In this document: positions 25,201-50,595 of the stretch, piece by piece
How the letters are laid out: each line of letters opens with the position of its first letter
Numbering within the stretch: the first letter of the stretch is position 1
Assembly (NCBI GenBank): GCA_903813345.2
Contig: CAIIXF020000001.1
Coordinates: forward strand, 27,207,915 to 27,271,914
From: Owenia fusiformis
Taxonomy: Eukaryota > Annelida > Polychaeta > Sabellida > Oweniidae
Direction: 5' to 3'
DNA: 64,000 nt
The notes under the pieces: generated by a model
What the model saw: the letters and a program-made list of their open reading frames with translations, nothing else
Told to the model about the DNA's origin: nothing
Database searches by the model: none
Program-made: the position numbers and the translations under genes

Positions 25201-27587
25201 AATTTGCTAGCTATTTCTTATGACTGGTTTTTGAATATCATTATTTCTGTGTATTTCCTGATGTTGATTTAATCCTTAATATAAAAGTACTCACTCTTCC
25301 TTTTCATGATCTGAATCAGAATCCTCAGTAAGTGAAGAGAACCAGTATTTCTGTGTTGGTACCTCATCATCTAAACTGCTGTCTGAATCAGCTTCATCAA
25401 GGTCTGAAATATGAATGAAGATAAAATCAAATAAAAATTGTCACATATAAAATACAAATTACTCCTTTAAATAAAATAAGTTATAGTGTCTATTAAAAAT
25501 ATGTTCCTGAGCACTTTAATCTCAGCTTTGTTTAGGATATTAATAAATGACTGATTCTAAGTAAACCATGTTTCTAATTCTGTGTCACTCCCAAGTCTCA
25601 ACAATGTCAATATTTAGGCACAAACATTCATAACCTAAAAACTGCATGAAATAAAAAAGTTGAAAAGTATTAATTTCTGCACTGGAAGTTCCAATTTAGG
25701 CAACTTTTCCACATTAAGTAAAAAAAATTATTTTTGTTATTTTGATCAGTTCTTGACATTCTCACAACAGGATGCATATTCTAACTAATTAAGTGGAAAT
25801 ATGCATTTGCTGCCATATGAGTGCACTCAAATCTTCTGTCAACAAGTGATATTATGAGTAGTGTAACTTCATGAAGTTTTTTGTCATACACTACACTGTA
25901 CTTACCAAAGGGTAGTATGTCAGAATCCATCATTCTCTGACTAGCATAATAAGCATACACTTTGACGGATGATGCTCTTTTCAGTCTCTTGCTAGCCTCA
26001 GGCCCTGATAGAACATTCCTTGGGGGCTGTGGTCTTGTACAGTGAAACGGCAACCTAGCTGCTTGAAAATAAGGAGGTGGGTGATAAGGGGGTGGGGGTG
26101 GGATTCCATCCTGTGGGTGACCCTTAGAGGAACCAGCCTTGGGGTGGGGAGTGGATGTTGATGAACCGTGTAGCCTTGGGTTGGGTTGTGAAGGTGAACC
26201 ATCTGATCCAACTTTGCTTGTCAAATTGGAGGATGAACTTGAGGGCAAAGGCGCCACCTTAGAAGCACATGTTGAACTAGGTGGTGTAATGTGTGGCCCT
26301 GGAGATGAAGTAGTAGATAATGACAGCTGATGATGCACACTATTGCCGCTGTCTCCAAATGATTTATCAAGAGAGAACTGATTATGAGAATAGGGTGACA
26401 TCTGGCTATATGCTGGAGAGTATGGTGAATGATGTTCAGGTGTTGTTTGATCAGAATTTTGATTTCGTTTTAACTTATCCTTGATTTTGTTCTGAGCTAT
26501 TTTGCTTTGCAATCTGTTCATTGTTCGAGAGCTGCTCTTCTGAGTAGTTTTACCTTGTTTGCCAGTGTCTACTTTGTTACGAACTCGTTCTAATTTTTCA
26601 GCCAATTCTGGATATAGTTTAGCCATGGATGAAGTGTTGTCTGGTGTAGGGGGTGCTTGTGGGGTTTGAGGAGGGGTAGCCGGAGGTTGAACTATAATTT
26701 GTTCACCAGCAGGGGATGCTAAATGAGGTTGCACAGCAGGACTAGAAGGTGGAGGTTTAGATACTTCTGACACTGGGTCCTCTGGAAATGCATATGGGTC
26801 ATCATTGTCCAAAGAACTGCTAGCAGTCCTTAGCTTATTAAGATTAAACTTGGATTTCAACCTCTCTGCCAACCCATTTCCTGATCTTTTAACACTTTCC
26901 ATTGGTATAAATCCTCTTATTGGGTCACACCTTGTTTCTGGACATCCAAAAGAATCATGTCCATTTTCGTGTATTTGCTTAATCAGTTTTGACTTCATCT
27001 TTTCCTGGTTTAAGGTTTTATGATTTTCAAAAGGTCTTGTATCCTTTATTGCATTTCTATGACTAATGTGGTTATCCTGCTTTCCATTGGCAGAATCAGA
27101 CTTCATTTTATCTTTGTCCTTGCGTTCTTTCTTTGGCAGTATACCCAGCACCTGTAAGTGACTGCTACAGTACCTAAAAGTAAAGAAAAGCTTACACTAA
27201 TAATTTGTAATCATCTTTCAACAGTTTCAAGAAAAACTTGTATTCATTTAGCAAAACCCTGCTCCTTTATATATACAGTATCAATAATTAAACCTTGATT
27301 TTTTCCCACAGAAATTTAACTTCAATGCCATACTATGATTTATCAACTCTGATTTATCAATGTACTTACTGTCGTTCTTCATTTTGTGGTATAGGAGCAG
27401 AACACTTTTGTTTCTTATACTTTGCCACATGTGCACATCTCTTGAATGGTGCTGTTTCATCCTCCAGTATATGCCTCACACAGAAAGCGTAACCATTGAG
27501 ACGCCTTTGCTTGCAGATCTTAGCACTGTAGGAGCACAAGGGCTTGTTATCTGCCGGTGAGAAGTGAATATTCTTCCCCTCAAACAT
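19280..27587 (-). CDS. INO80D: INO80 complex subunit D
   Basis: Ten coding exons (minus strand): 27370-27587, 25906-27173, 25295-25403, 24587-24814, 24046-24149, 23590-23723, 22997-23162, 22532-22702, 20859-20954, 19280-20508. All have GT-AG junctions with matching phases; 3723 nt, 1240 residues, against about 1027 in human. It is a subunit of the nuclear INO80 chromatin-remodelling complex. Two Cys/His zinc-binding modules (zf-C3HC3H, as in KANSL2) frame the protein: residues about 12-80 (PLCSYS, CKQRRLNGYAFCVRH, YCSSHLQVLG) and about 615-690 (CTNIVLPMTNHCIQHI, FDYCTAKFSD, LCPEHA). Further family marks are a basic KPRKKTKPSALT stretch, LNKLPDDAF and GKNGDFVPTKEETEELE. The long last exon is Gln/Pro/Ser/His-rich with tandem SPH repeats. 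An acceptor ending at 27633 shows that the 5' UTR is spliced. Only the 5' leader is unresolved. Confidence 0.95.
19610..19810 (-). repeat. In-frame SPH-type codon repeat in the last INO80D exon
   Basis: A run of about nine units of roughly seven residues (patterns QSPHHM, HSPHHM, QSPHNM, PSPHHM, QSPHQ) gives a His/Ser/Pro-rich low-complexity segment. Human INO80D has a Ser/His-rich C-terminus but, from memory, not this regular array. Length variation between individuals would be expected. Confidence 0.85.
21005..21333. repeat. MITE-like inverted repeat followed by a 101-bp hairpin
   Basis: ATTATTACCACC near 21009 pairs with GGTGGTAATAAT near 21219. Directly after it, 21233-21333 folds into an almost perfect hairpin with AATAACGTCATTTCT and AGAAATGACGTTATT at its ends and a GGGCC/GGCCC tip. 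It lies in an INO80D intron. Confidence 0.8.
21645..21813. repeat. 169-bp foldback hairpin
   Basis: The arms AAATAGTGACTGCC and GGCAGTCACTATTT enclose a near-perfect palindrome with inner blocks GGGAATATCCTCTACAATG and its complement. It lies in the same INO80D intron as the preceding hairpin and has a similar style. Confidence 0.88.
22196..22245. repeat. Short hairpin with CRE-type core
   Basis: TGTGACGTCAGCGGG and CCCGCTGACGTCACA form a 15-bp perfect stem. An adjacent smaller one, GTCTGCGCA...TGCGCAGAC, lies near 22145-22169. Together with the two upstream hairpins they form a cluster of foldback sequence in one INO80D intron. Confidence 0.75.
22378..22489. mobile_element. 112-bp mariner-type MITE
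   Basis: The ends read TACGAGGGTTAATCCAAAAG and, inverted, TACGAGGGTTGATTCAAAAG. Both end in TA, and the arms continue with GTTCCGAAC/GTTTGGAAC. TACGAGGGT is a typical mariner-family terminus. It lies only about 40 bp from INO80D exon 22532-22702, on the intron's 5' side in transcript sense. Confidence 0.88.
24884..25110 (+). mobile_element. Single-ended mariner-like remnant
   Basis: TACAGGGTGTTTCAAAGAAA at 24884 has the form of a mariner-type terminus. No inverted partner was found within a few hundred bases, so this looks like a truncated end in an INO80D intron. Confidence 0.45.
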
Positions 27588-28330
27588 TGTGTTTCTGCTA
27601 CCTTGTCATTTTATTCTTAGGGATGGTAGTTCCTAAATGCAAGAAATAAACCAGTTAAATTCATTCTGATTAGCATTCAGATTTAGTCAATTGAGGCCTC
27701 TTACATTTGACAGTCACATAAAAATATACTGTTTACCATTCAATAGAATTACCAACATTACTAGTATGAGTAATTTATTTATGGTAGTATTTATCATTAG
27801 AGCAATATCTTGATAGAACAATAAGAGAATGTTCATGCATTTCATACCACATATTTATATAACATATCTTAAATAAAATTGCAATTTATAGAGGATAAAA
27901 TGGTTAAAAATAACATTTTTCTGGCTATAGACATGATTGCCTGGTCTAACACCTTCTCTGGTGAACCTATTTCCGAAATATACACCAGGATCCATTTAAA
28001 GTCGATGTTTGAACCTTTAAAAAGTCAAATTTAGACTGGGGATTGAAAAAGTTATATTTTTCTCAGCAGACAAGGAGTAAATTTAGGAGTCGAGTAAATG
28101 GTGATAAAGTTCTTTTTATGAAGCAGGGAAGTCAAAACAGTATATTAATAGAATTCATAGTAAGCATTCGAAGATCATTTAGAACCATTTAAAATCGAAT
28201 CCATGGCAAATTTGAAATAAATTAAATCTTTGTAGGCCTTCTTCCTCACAGACGTCAGAGAAGACACTTCCGGTTTAATAATCGATGATTTTATCGCTCA
28301 AAAAAATACTTTTCATAAATATCTGCTTAA

Positions 28331-28672
28331 TTAAGGTCAGGATGCATGTTTGAAATTTGCTGCAATCCTCAATAGGATCACATGTTATTTTGCAGTAATG
28401 TACCAAGAAAAGAATGTAAAGAAGAATGTTTTGATAAAATGTATAAAAAACAAGAAATACAGTGAGAAAACTCAAGAAAATTTACAGAAAATTTTTTCAT
28501 TGAATTTTCTTGTTTTTTATACATTTTACAAAAAATATCTTCTCACCAGTCTTTTCTAGACACATAAGTGCACTCTTTGTGCAAAACTGGAAGGATTGAT
28601 TCCTGTTTGAAATATAACATGTGACTCAATTGTGGAATGCAGAAATATTCTGAACATGCACCCTGGCCTTAA
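28331..28672. mobile_element. MITE-like TIR element (about 340 bp) with inner hairpin
   Basis: TTAAGGTCAGGATGCATGTT on the left and the complement of AACATGCACCCTGGCCTTAA on the right start arms of about 63 bp that also share GTGACATGTTAT-like blocks. A second, inner inverted pair (AATGTATAAAAAACAAG and CTTGTTTTTTATACATT) lies at about 28436-28528. Confidence 0.82.
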
Positions 28673-30499
28673 ATATGGTTTGCATACTTGTGTTTATTGT
28701 TAAATTACAAAACAGGTAGGGTAAAGAATATGTCAAAGTCGTTTGATCTCATTCCAGAAGCAATATTTTGTCATTTCCATCGCCTAGAATTCCTTTAATA
28801 TCACCAGGAAGTGAAATGGATTCCTAGGACAAGTGCAGTCATCTTAGCTTATACATATTCAATCAATCACATAGTTGAATTACAAACTGTGAAAGTCATT
28901 GAATCATTCACAACTGAGATTTAGTATTGTTCTGTATTTTTTCCATTACAAAGATCAAAATGGAAAATATATGAAGATCTATTTTTCAAGATGAGGTGAG
29001 ATTTTCTTTTTACCGAAATCAAACAAAGTAGAAAACTGATATTCTATTTTCTAACATTTTACAAGTCAGTGCCAAATGTACCACATTTCTTAAGTTATCC
29101 CCCAGTCACCATAAACAGATAAACCATTCATCCCAAAATCGACAGTCCAGAACCCTGTCCGATTGTGGAGGTCCACAGACAGATAAACATGAATTTGTAG
29201 TGGGACTAAATTCAACCAATAGAAAAGTAATCATATTTCTTAACTTTGACGAAAGCGTTAGATACAGAGACATAAATTGGTAACTGGAACACTGAAAGAG
29301 TGAAATCAAATTTGATGAGTGAAAATGAAAATATTTTGAAAATATAGAATATAGTTCCTATTTTCTAAATGAATTTTGAATATGTAGGAAAAAGTTAATG
29401 CGACGAGATATATAAATAAGTGGCACATTTGTATCAGGCTCAAAGTAAGCGGCTCCATACAGTCAGATGATGCGTAATTGTCGATATATTTTCAAAAGAA
29501 TGGAAGGCTCATCCAGGAAATTGGAAAATTCATAAAAATGTTATTTCTTCACACGTTGACCATTTTACGCCCCAAACCATACCTCGTTGGAGAGAGAAAA
29601 TTACAGGGAACTACTCACCACAACCATATTTTCAAATTATCCAATGATGCTTTGAATAATCCGTATTATTTACATTACAAATGTCTGCCATCAAAATGGC
29701 TGCCTCATTTTCGCGGAGTAATCCTGATAAGAAAACGTGAGTAAATGGTTTATGAATGAAAAGTGAAAAACCTTTTATATGTTATACATAATGGAAAAAG
29801 CTTATTATTAGCTGCCATTATTTATATGGAAACATTATTCTATAACTTGTGATATAATTAAAATAGAATCGTATTTTTGATTCAATTTTTTCTTTGATTT
29901 GAGTTGAAGTGTTTGTTTTGATTTGAAAGCGTAGTAATTTATTGAGTAGTTGTGATTGGCTTTGATTGAACTAGTGCCAAAATCCTGCTATCCTATTGGT
30001 TAAAAAATTGGATATTTTAGCCTGTCAATTATCTTTTTACACCATTGACAAAAACTCTTGAAATGCTTCAATTGTATTTAATATTTACAAATTAATATTG
30101 TAAATGGCATGTAATTTTTATAATTGAATCTGAGGCTGGAATAGACTAATGGAAAACGTTTTTTTCAGTAGATAATCGAGAAATGGAACAATATAGGATT
30201 TATTCTGTGTCTTTAATTTTTGCTTCAGGTGTATTTCTCCCACAATGCATCTTTCTAGGTCAAGTCAATGGCTGATATTTTGGTAAGGCTAAATTTTATT
30301 TCAGTCACTTTTTGATGAAGTTGACACATACAGGTCTTGCTATTTGTGGTATGTTTGTTCATACATGTGTTATCATGCATTTGCTGTTATGTCACCTATC
30401 CAAGTACACATCCTCCCAGATGACATTGTAAGAAAGCATTTATAGTCTAGACTACTTGTTGTTGAATTTGTTTTTGATCAAACTATTTTTTTTGAACCC

Positions 30500-31329
30500 T
30501 ACTATTTTTTTCATGGCCTGAGTTCGTCGCTAACATGCTAAATATAAGAGTTAGCTGACGTTTGGGAGTCTGACTTACCTTCTAAAGGTTAGAACCCGAA
30601 TCTTAATGAAACCATATCACCTTTGTTGCGTCGATGATGATGCATAAACACAGCATTTGATAGAAATTAGTGTAAATGCTTTTCCGACTTTTTCATTTTT
30701 CATCAATGTTGACTTCCGGGAAGGCCTTGTAGTTATCACGAAATAACGCATTGACCCTTGAACTTTACTTTGTTGACGTGTCAACCAAGCATGTATGGTG
30801 TGAAAATTAAAATAATATTAAGCAATGTTCTACATCCGCCAAGCTAAGTGAAGTAGCCAATATTTAAAATTACCAATTTCAAGTGAAGTACGCAACGAAC
30901 GAAACTGCGTGATCTGCACTCCCACTGTTGGTCTGAACGAAATGCTACGTACAAATATGAGCCGTCTGCTGTATTAGTCGATTAATAGAGTAAGACCTGT
31001 TGGTGATGCTTTATAATTTAGACCAAAACATTGGAGAACAAACGAACCTATAATCGTGAAAACAACGAACAAATATTCGGTTTCCACATATGTTCGGTAA
31101 TTTTTCATATTGAAACTTCCGGAACTTACAAGGAAATCATTCATTTTCACGGTCAATGATTTACCTCTTGGATGTTGTGGCAAATGCTCCATGGTTGACA
31201 GAACAAAGGTGATATGGTTTCATTAAGATTTGGGTTCTAACCTTTAGAAGGTAAGTCAGACTCCCAAACGTCAGCTAACTCTTATATTTAGCATGTTAGC
31301 GAAGAACTCAGGCCATGAAAAAAATAGTA
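30500..31329. mobile_element. TIR element of about 830 bp, copy 1
   Basis: Terminal arms of about 130 bp: 30500-30628 and 31198-31329 are inverted copies (CATGGCCTGAGTTCGTCGCT, AACATGCTAAATATAAGAG, GACGTTTGGGAGTCTGACTT, GGTGATATGGTTTCATTAAG). TA at the tips is compatible with a Tc1/mariner-type insertion. No transposase frame was seen. A deleted relative is at 51418-51697. Confidence 0.88.
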
Positions 31330-31582
31330 CAGTATGTAGATCTTGATTACTGAGTCTCTAACAGATACAGTGGCCTTAGAAGAAGGTAAGAAATAGACAG
31401 CCTAAAGTGGTGAACATAAATAATGACTAACACTATGAAAAAGTCATTCTGTCACATTTGTCATAAATTCTTACCTCAGTGAATTGAGTGCTCTATTTTC
31501 TCAGTCCCGGAATATACAAATATAGTGGAATTTGTGTCCGACCCTTCAAATGTTGAGATTATTTTGGAGCCCGATTATGCCG

Positions 31583-31686
31583 CAAGGAGGATTGGCTCCC
31601 AGAATACAACATGACACGTGCCAGCTTTCACAGTGGTTTCAACAAAGGTTAACTGATGTTGCATTCTGGGAGTCAATCCTCCTTGG
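31583..31686. mobile_element. 104-bp foldback MITE
   Basis: CAAGGAGGATTGGCTCCCAG and CTGGGAGTCAATCCTCCTTG are near-perfect terminal inverted repeats, extended inward by AATACAACAT/ATGTTGCATT. Confidence 0.85.
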
Positions 31687-32374
31687 ATCACAAACATTGC
31701 AATTCATGAAAACATTCGTTCGATTTGGTAGGAATTTATCCATCATTTGCAGGTATGAAGCTTTGGATTCATTTATTGTATTACTTAGAGTGAACAGGAA
31801 TTATTTTTCTACCGCTTGGGAGAGTTTGAGACATGAAACTTAGTATTTAGCTCATTGTGACAACTTTTGATGGTTGAGGTTTATTAATGTCTCCGACTGT
31901 AAGAGCTAGCCTAGGCCCGAGGCCTAATCTCATTTACAAGTAATCTACAGTCCATTTCACTTTTTCTCTCCGTCAATCAAATCTAAATAGCAAGATTTTG
32001 AAAATGAATGCTACTGATTATATCGTGCCAGGACTAAGAATCTTTTGCTTGTATGATTACAACATGGGAGAATTTTCTATGCCTCTTACACTTAAGATAC
32101 CAACTTCAATAGATTATGCTCCAACCATTTACTAAATCCTGGAAGTTAAATGACAATTGTGCTAGCTTTTATACAGATACCTGGACAAAATAACTAATAG
32201 ATAGTTAGACGCATTCACATGTACTCAACCTCCCTTTTCATCATAAATATTATGTCACAGTGTTCACTCTGTACACTTCAGGTCAAAAGTGTGGAATACA
32301 ATTAGACTGCCACAAAATCAACATAATTCACTGAGGGCTCCACTGCATTGATAACTGTGAAGAATTGTGACAAA

Positions 32375-47030
<14,656 letters not shown>

Positions 47031-47105
47031 TGGGAATAAATAGAACGATAACACTTGGGCAATGACATCAGAAAAAATTGACATGAAGTGAGTGTTCTCA
47101 ATTTT

Positions 47106-47280
47106 TCAAAATAAAATGAGTGGCGGAAAACATTGATGGAGATTTGTGAGTGGTGTAATGATGGGGCAATCTATAATGGAGCTTATCTACAAATCAAAAT
47201 AAAATGAGTGGCGGAAAACATTGATGGAGATTTGTGATTGGTATAATGATGGGGCAATCACTAATGGAGCTTATCTACAG
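47106..47280. repeat. Tandem duplication, two 88-bp copies
   Basis: Copies starting TCAAAATAAAATGAGTGGCG at 47106 and 47194 differ by a handful of bases. They lie in the presumed WDR37 3' UTR. Confidence 0.92.
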
Positions 47281-50215
47281 GTACGATGAGTGCTGCAAGT
47301 TCTATCAGAGTGGTGACATCACCATTTATTTTTGTCTCAAGGAGAACACTGGACCAGGTATAACTCATAGACAGTGCATTGTCAAAGACAATATTTGATG
47401 CAAATGACATACTGCTTATAGTATGAAGATTTTAAAAGACAGTGTATTATGGATGACAATAGAATATAGGAGATTTCAAAAGACACTGTAGTTTGCTTGA
47501 ATATGGCCTCGCAGCATTTTGCAGGCAGTTTAACAGCAGATATAAAAGAATGATACATATAATAAGAACTGGAACTGGAAATATAAATGGTAAAAGATGA
47601 CACGGGAATGGCAGCATCTCAGAAGAATGGAATCTATTTCCAGAGGATTCTTTGAAGGTGTTAGTATTAAAAGATGGGTTTCAGGTATATATTATAAACT
47701 ATGGCATTATGATTAAGTTGAAAATAGAAATAAAAGAACTTTGATTGGTACCTTCAAATAATTATGAAGACCATTCGCTACATACATAGTTACTTTGACA
47801 AGTTATCATCCAATAGTTTTAATGCCATAACCTTTTCATAAATAAACTGAATAATGAAGAAAAAATAAGATTTAGTCAGACAAAATACCTGTTTCTGGAA
47901 GTTTTTGCATTCTGAAACAAAGATAATTACTAAAGGCCTAGCTAGTTAGGAACAAAATAGAGTTTGATAGGAGAAAAATTGTTCTCTAGTGAGGAAGGGA
48001 AATCCAGTTTAAGATATGGACCCCCTCCATCCACCAGTCTATTTGGCCCCAAGATAGATACAGCAATATGATGTAAATATTGTATATTCTAGTCAGTTAC
48101 TGTACTGTAAGTTATTGGACAACTTCAAAAGTCTTTCTTGTTGAAAAGTTAACATAGACAATATTCTTGCCATGGTATATGTATCATTGGGGTATTGAAT
48201 TAAAAGGTAATCACATGTACAATGCGGATTAGCCGAAAAGCTAACACATTGTGATATTGAGTCAACTTCAGGTTGACTTGAATATTTTAGTGTCAGCACA
48301 TACAAACGTGTTTACAACTAACAAACTTTCAACAGATTTTGAGCAATGTACATCACTATGGCTATGAATGCCTAATGAGATGTTACAAATGCCAACATTT
48401 TAAGATTTTGTGAATTATATGTAATCATGACAACGAATAATGGAACTTTGTTACATAGTGATAACTTTTTACTTGGTATTTAGAGATGTCATGGTCATAT
48501 TGACTTGTATTTCACCTAGAGTCATGTTATACCTGTTATAGATGTTAACATATTTTGAGAAATATTTGTAGTTTCAAAATGGCAATGCTGTGTACGATTA
48601 GGTGGACAATAGTTTTAATGTGTTAAATGCCTTGTTAGACTCTTAATCATTAACGATTATTCCTTAAATATTGATATCATATGCCTCATTTATATGGCAT
48701 TTTGTAAGGGAATGCCACTGAGTCTTATAGTGTATAAAACATACAGTATTTTCTGTAAATAAATGGTGAGGGAAAAATAACATGGAATATAATGTATTGG
48801 GCAGTTACAATTGTACATTTGTATAAATATTTGAAGAATATCAGGTGATGTTTTGTACAGTACAAAACATAACTGCATAGATCTTAATGTTGCACATTGG
48901 GATTAATCCAGTAGTTTGCCCTGCGAATGGTGAATTCAGATAGTCTTTCGAATAGATTTAATTGTAATATTCTAATCCTCCTTATAGCTACAGAGATAAA
49001 TTGAGATAATCTGAGTTTCAATCTTATTCTTATAAATCTTTGAATTCCTTCAAAATACTAGAATTGTATGACATATGATTGTACCAAAAACCTTCATAAA
49101 TAATTTTAAAAATCCAAAGATAATCCTGGTGAATAGTATTTTCTTAAATTCATGGCCCCTGAAATGGAATTCAAGATCAAAGAGCTATCTAGGGTGACTA
49201 TTAAGTAATGAACCAGAAAGTTACTGTTCAGTGAGCTCAGGAGAAAGTTGATATTTTCCATAACAGTACAATGTGCAATTCATGTGTTTATGACTTGTGC
49301 AAAATGTTTACTTTAGCCATTGCTTTGTTAATTGTACACATGCATAAGTAAATAAACAAAACTGAATAGATTAGAAAATGAATTTTATGTATATATTTAT
49401 TATTTAAGATCAGTGGTTTGATGAGTCAATGATGATATTGAAACGAAATAATTCTGTTCATGATGATATCATTTCCAAGCACAGGTGAAATATCATTTGA
49501 CTGAAATTGCAGCTTGCCTAGTTTGTTTTTAGAAGATTTAAATATAAATGCAATATTGACAATTAAAAGTTAGGGAGATTTGGCTTACTATTTTCCACCT
49601 ATTGTTTTAGGTAAAAGATCTAAAGAAAATGATTTTTGATGATAAAAATGATATTTTACTGTTTTTTCAAAGGTCTCCAGACTCTCCACACCGTAGAAGT
49701 GGGTGGAGCTCTTTCTTAGTTCCTTACATAGTAACAAGAACATCTCTCTTTAAGGAATAAAGACCTAGATTTTATGATTTATGGCGTCTTCATTAACACA
49801 TTACCTTAAAGACAACATAACAAGAAATTTAGATTTAAAAAATAATTTCATGATAGCCTTGTATTCAAATTTAATATTTATCAAAATGAATTTTTGTTGC
49901 AAAATTATTGTGTCCCTCAAAACTCATCTCTTGACCTTTCGCAACACATTTTTTAAAATCAGTTTCCAATTGTTTCCAATTAAGATGTAGCTCCACATAT
50001 TGCCTTTGTTTTGTTTCAGTGAGTTTTTCACTTGAGTATCTTGTTATGTTAAACAATTGGATTTAGATCTGTATGTAAACCTCAATTATCTTCCACTTAT
50101 ACTACATCCCGGGATTTTGTGTGTTAGTCAAAAAAATTATACGCCAAAAACATTTCGTGCAGTGTTTTTGGTACCCAAAATATTTCGCTTTAGCGAAACT
50201 ATGAGATGTTCTTGA

Positions 50216-50223
50216 TGACGTCA
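50216..50223. promoter_or_regulatory. CRE-type palindrome upstream of ESPL1
   Basis: TGACGTCA lies 373 bases before the separase Met codon, next to a GGAGGCCATTT stretch resembling a YY1 core (GCCAT). This is a plausible core-promoter site for a CREB/ATF factor; location and match only. Confidence 0.45.
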
Positions 50224-50595
50224 CAGCCGTTGGAGGCCATTTCGAAAAGTCAAACATGTAAATATTGCGATTAAATATGTCGATTTATAGATACTAGAAG
50301 CTGTTAATACAGTAAAGATGCTATATTATTTAATAGATGGACTAGCGAAGTAATCTTAGGTACAACTTTTGTCGTAAAAAGCAACAAATCGATACAAATT
50401 TGCGATTTTCATTCTCAAATCTTTTCAAAAAGTTTTGAAAAAAATTTAAAAATCTGAAATCATCGATCGAAGTAGGTACTACTGTACTGCTAGTTATAAT
50501 TCCGCAACTCGACATATGCTAGTCTTGTGTCATGTGTATTAGAAAACTGTGAACATTTTAAATTGTTCCGTGGTGCCATCAGAAGACCAACAACC

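Larger units (their letters stand above)
27633..32374. promoter_or_regulatory. Spacer between divergent INO80D and WDR37
   Basis: This spacer must hold both promoters and the untranslated first exons. It contains three TIR elements (28331-28672, 30500-31329, 31583-31686) but no established protein-coding exon. A possible isolated first exon occurs at 29696-29736 (ATG in good context, 41 nt, then a GTGAGT donor); its frame does not fit WDR37. Confidence 0.45.
47031..50595. other. WDR37 3' UTR and spacer to ESPL1
   Basis: After the WDR37 stop there is a two-copy 88-bp direct duplication (47106-47280) and several AATAAA hexamers (about 47841 and 49353) that could end the transcript. No further gene was found. 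The last 500 bases before ESPL1 hold a full CRE-type palindrome. Confidence 0.5.
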
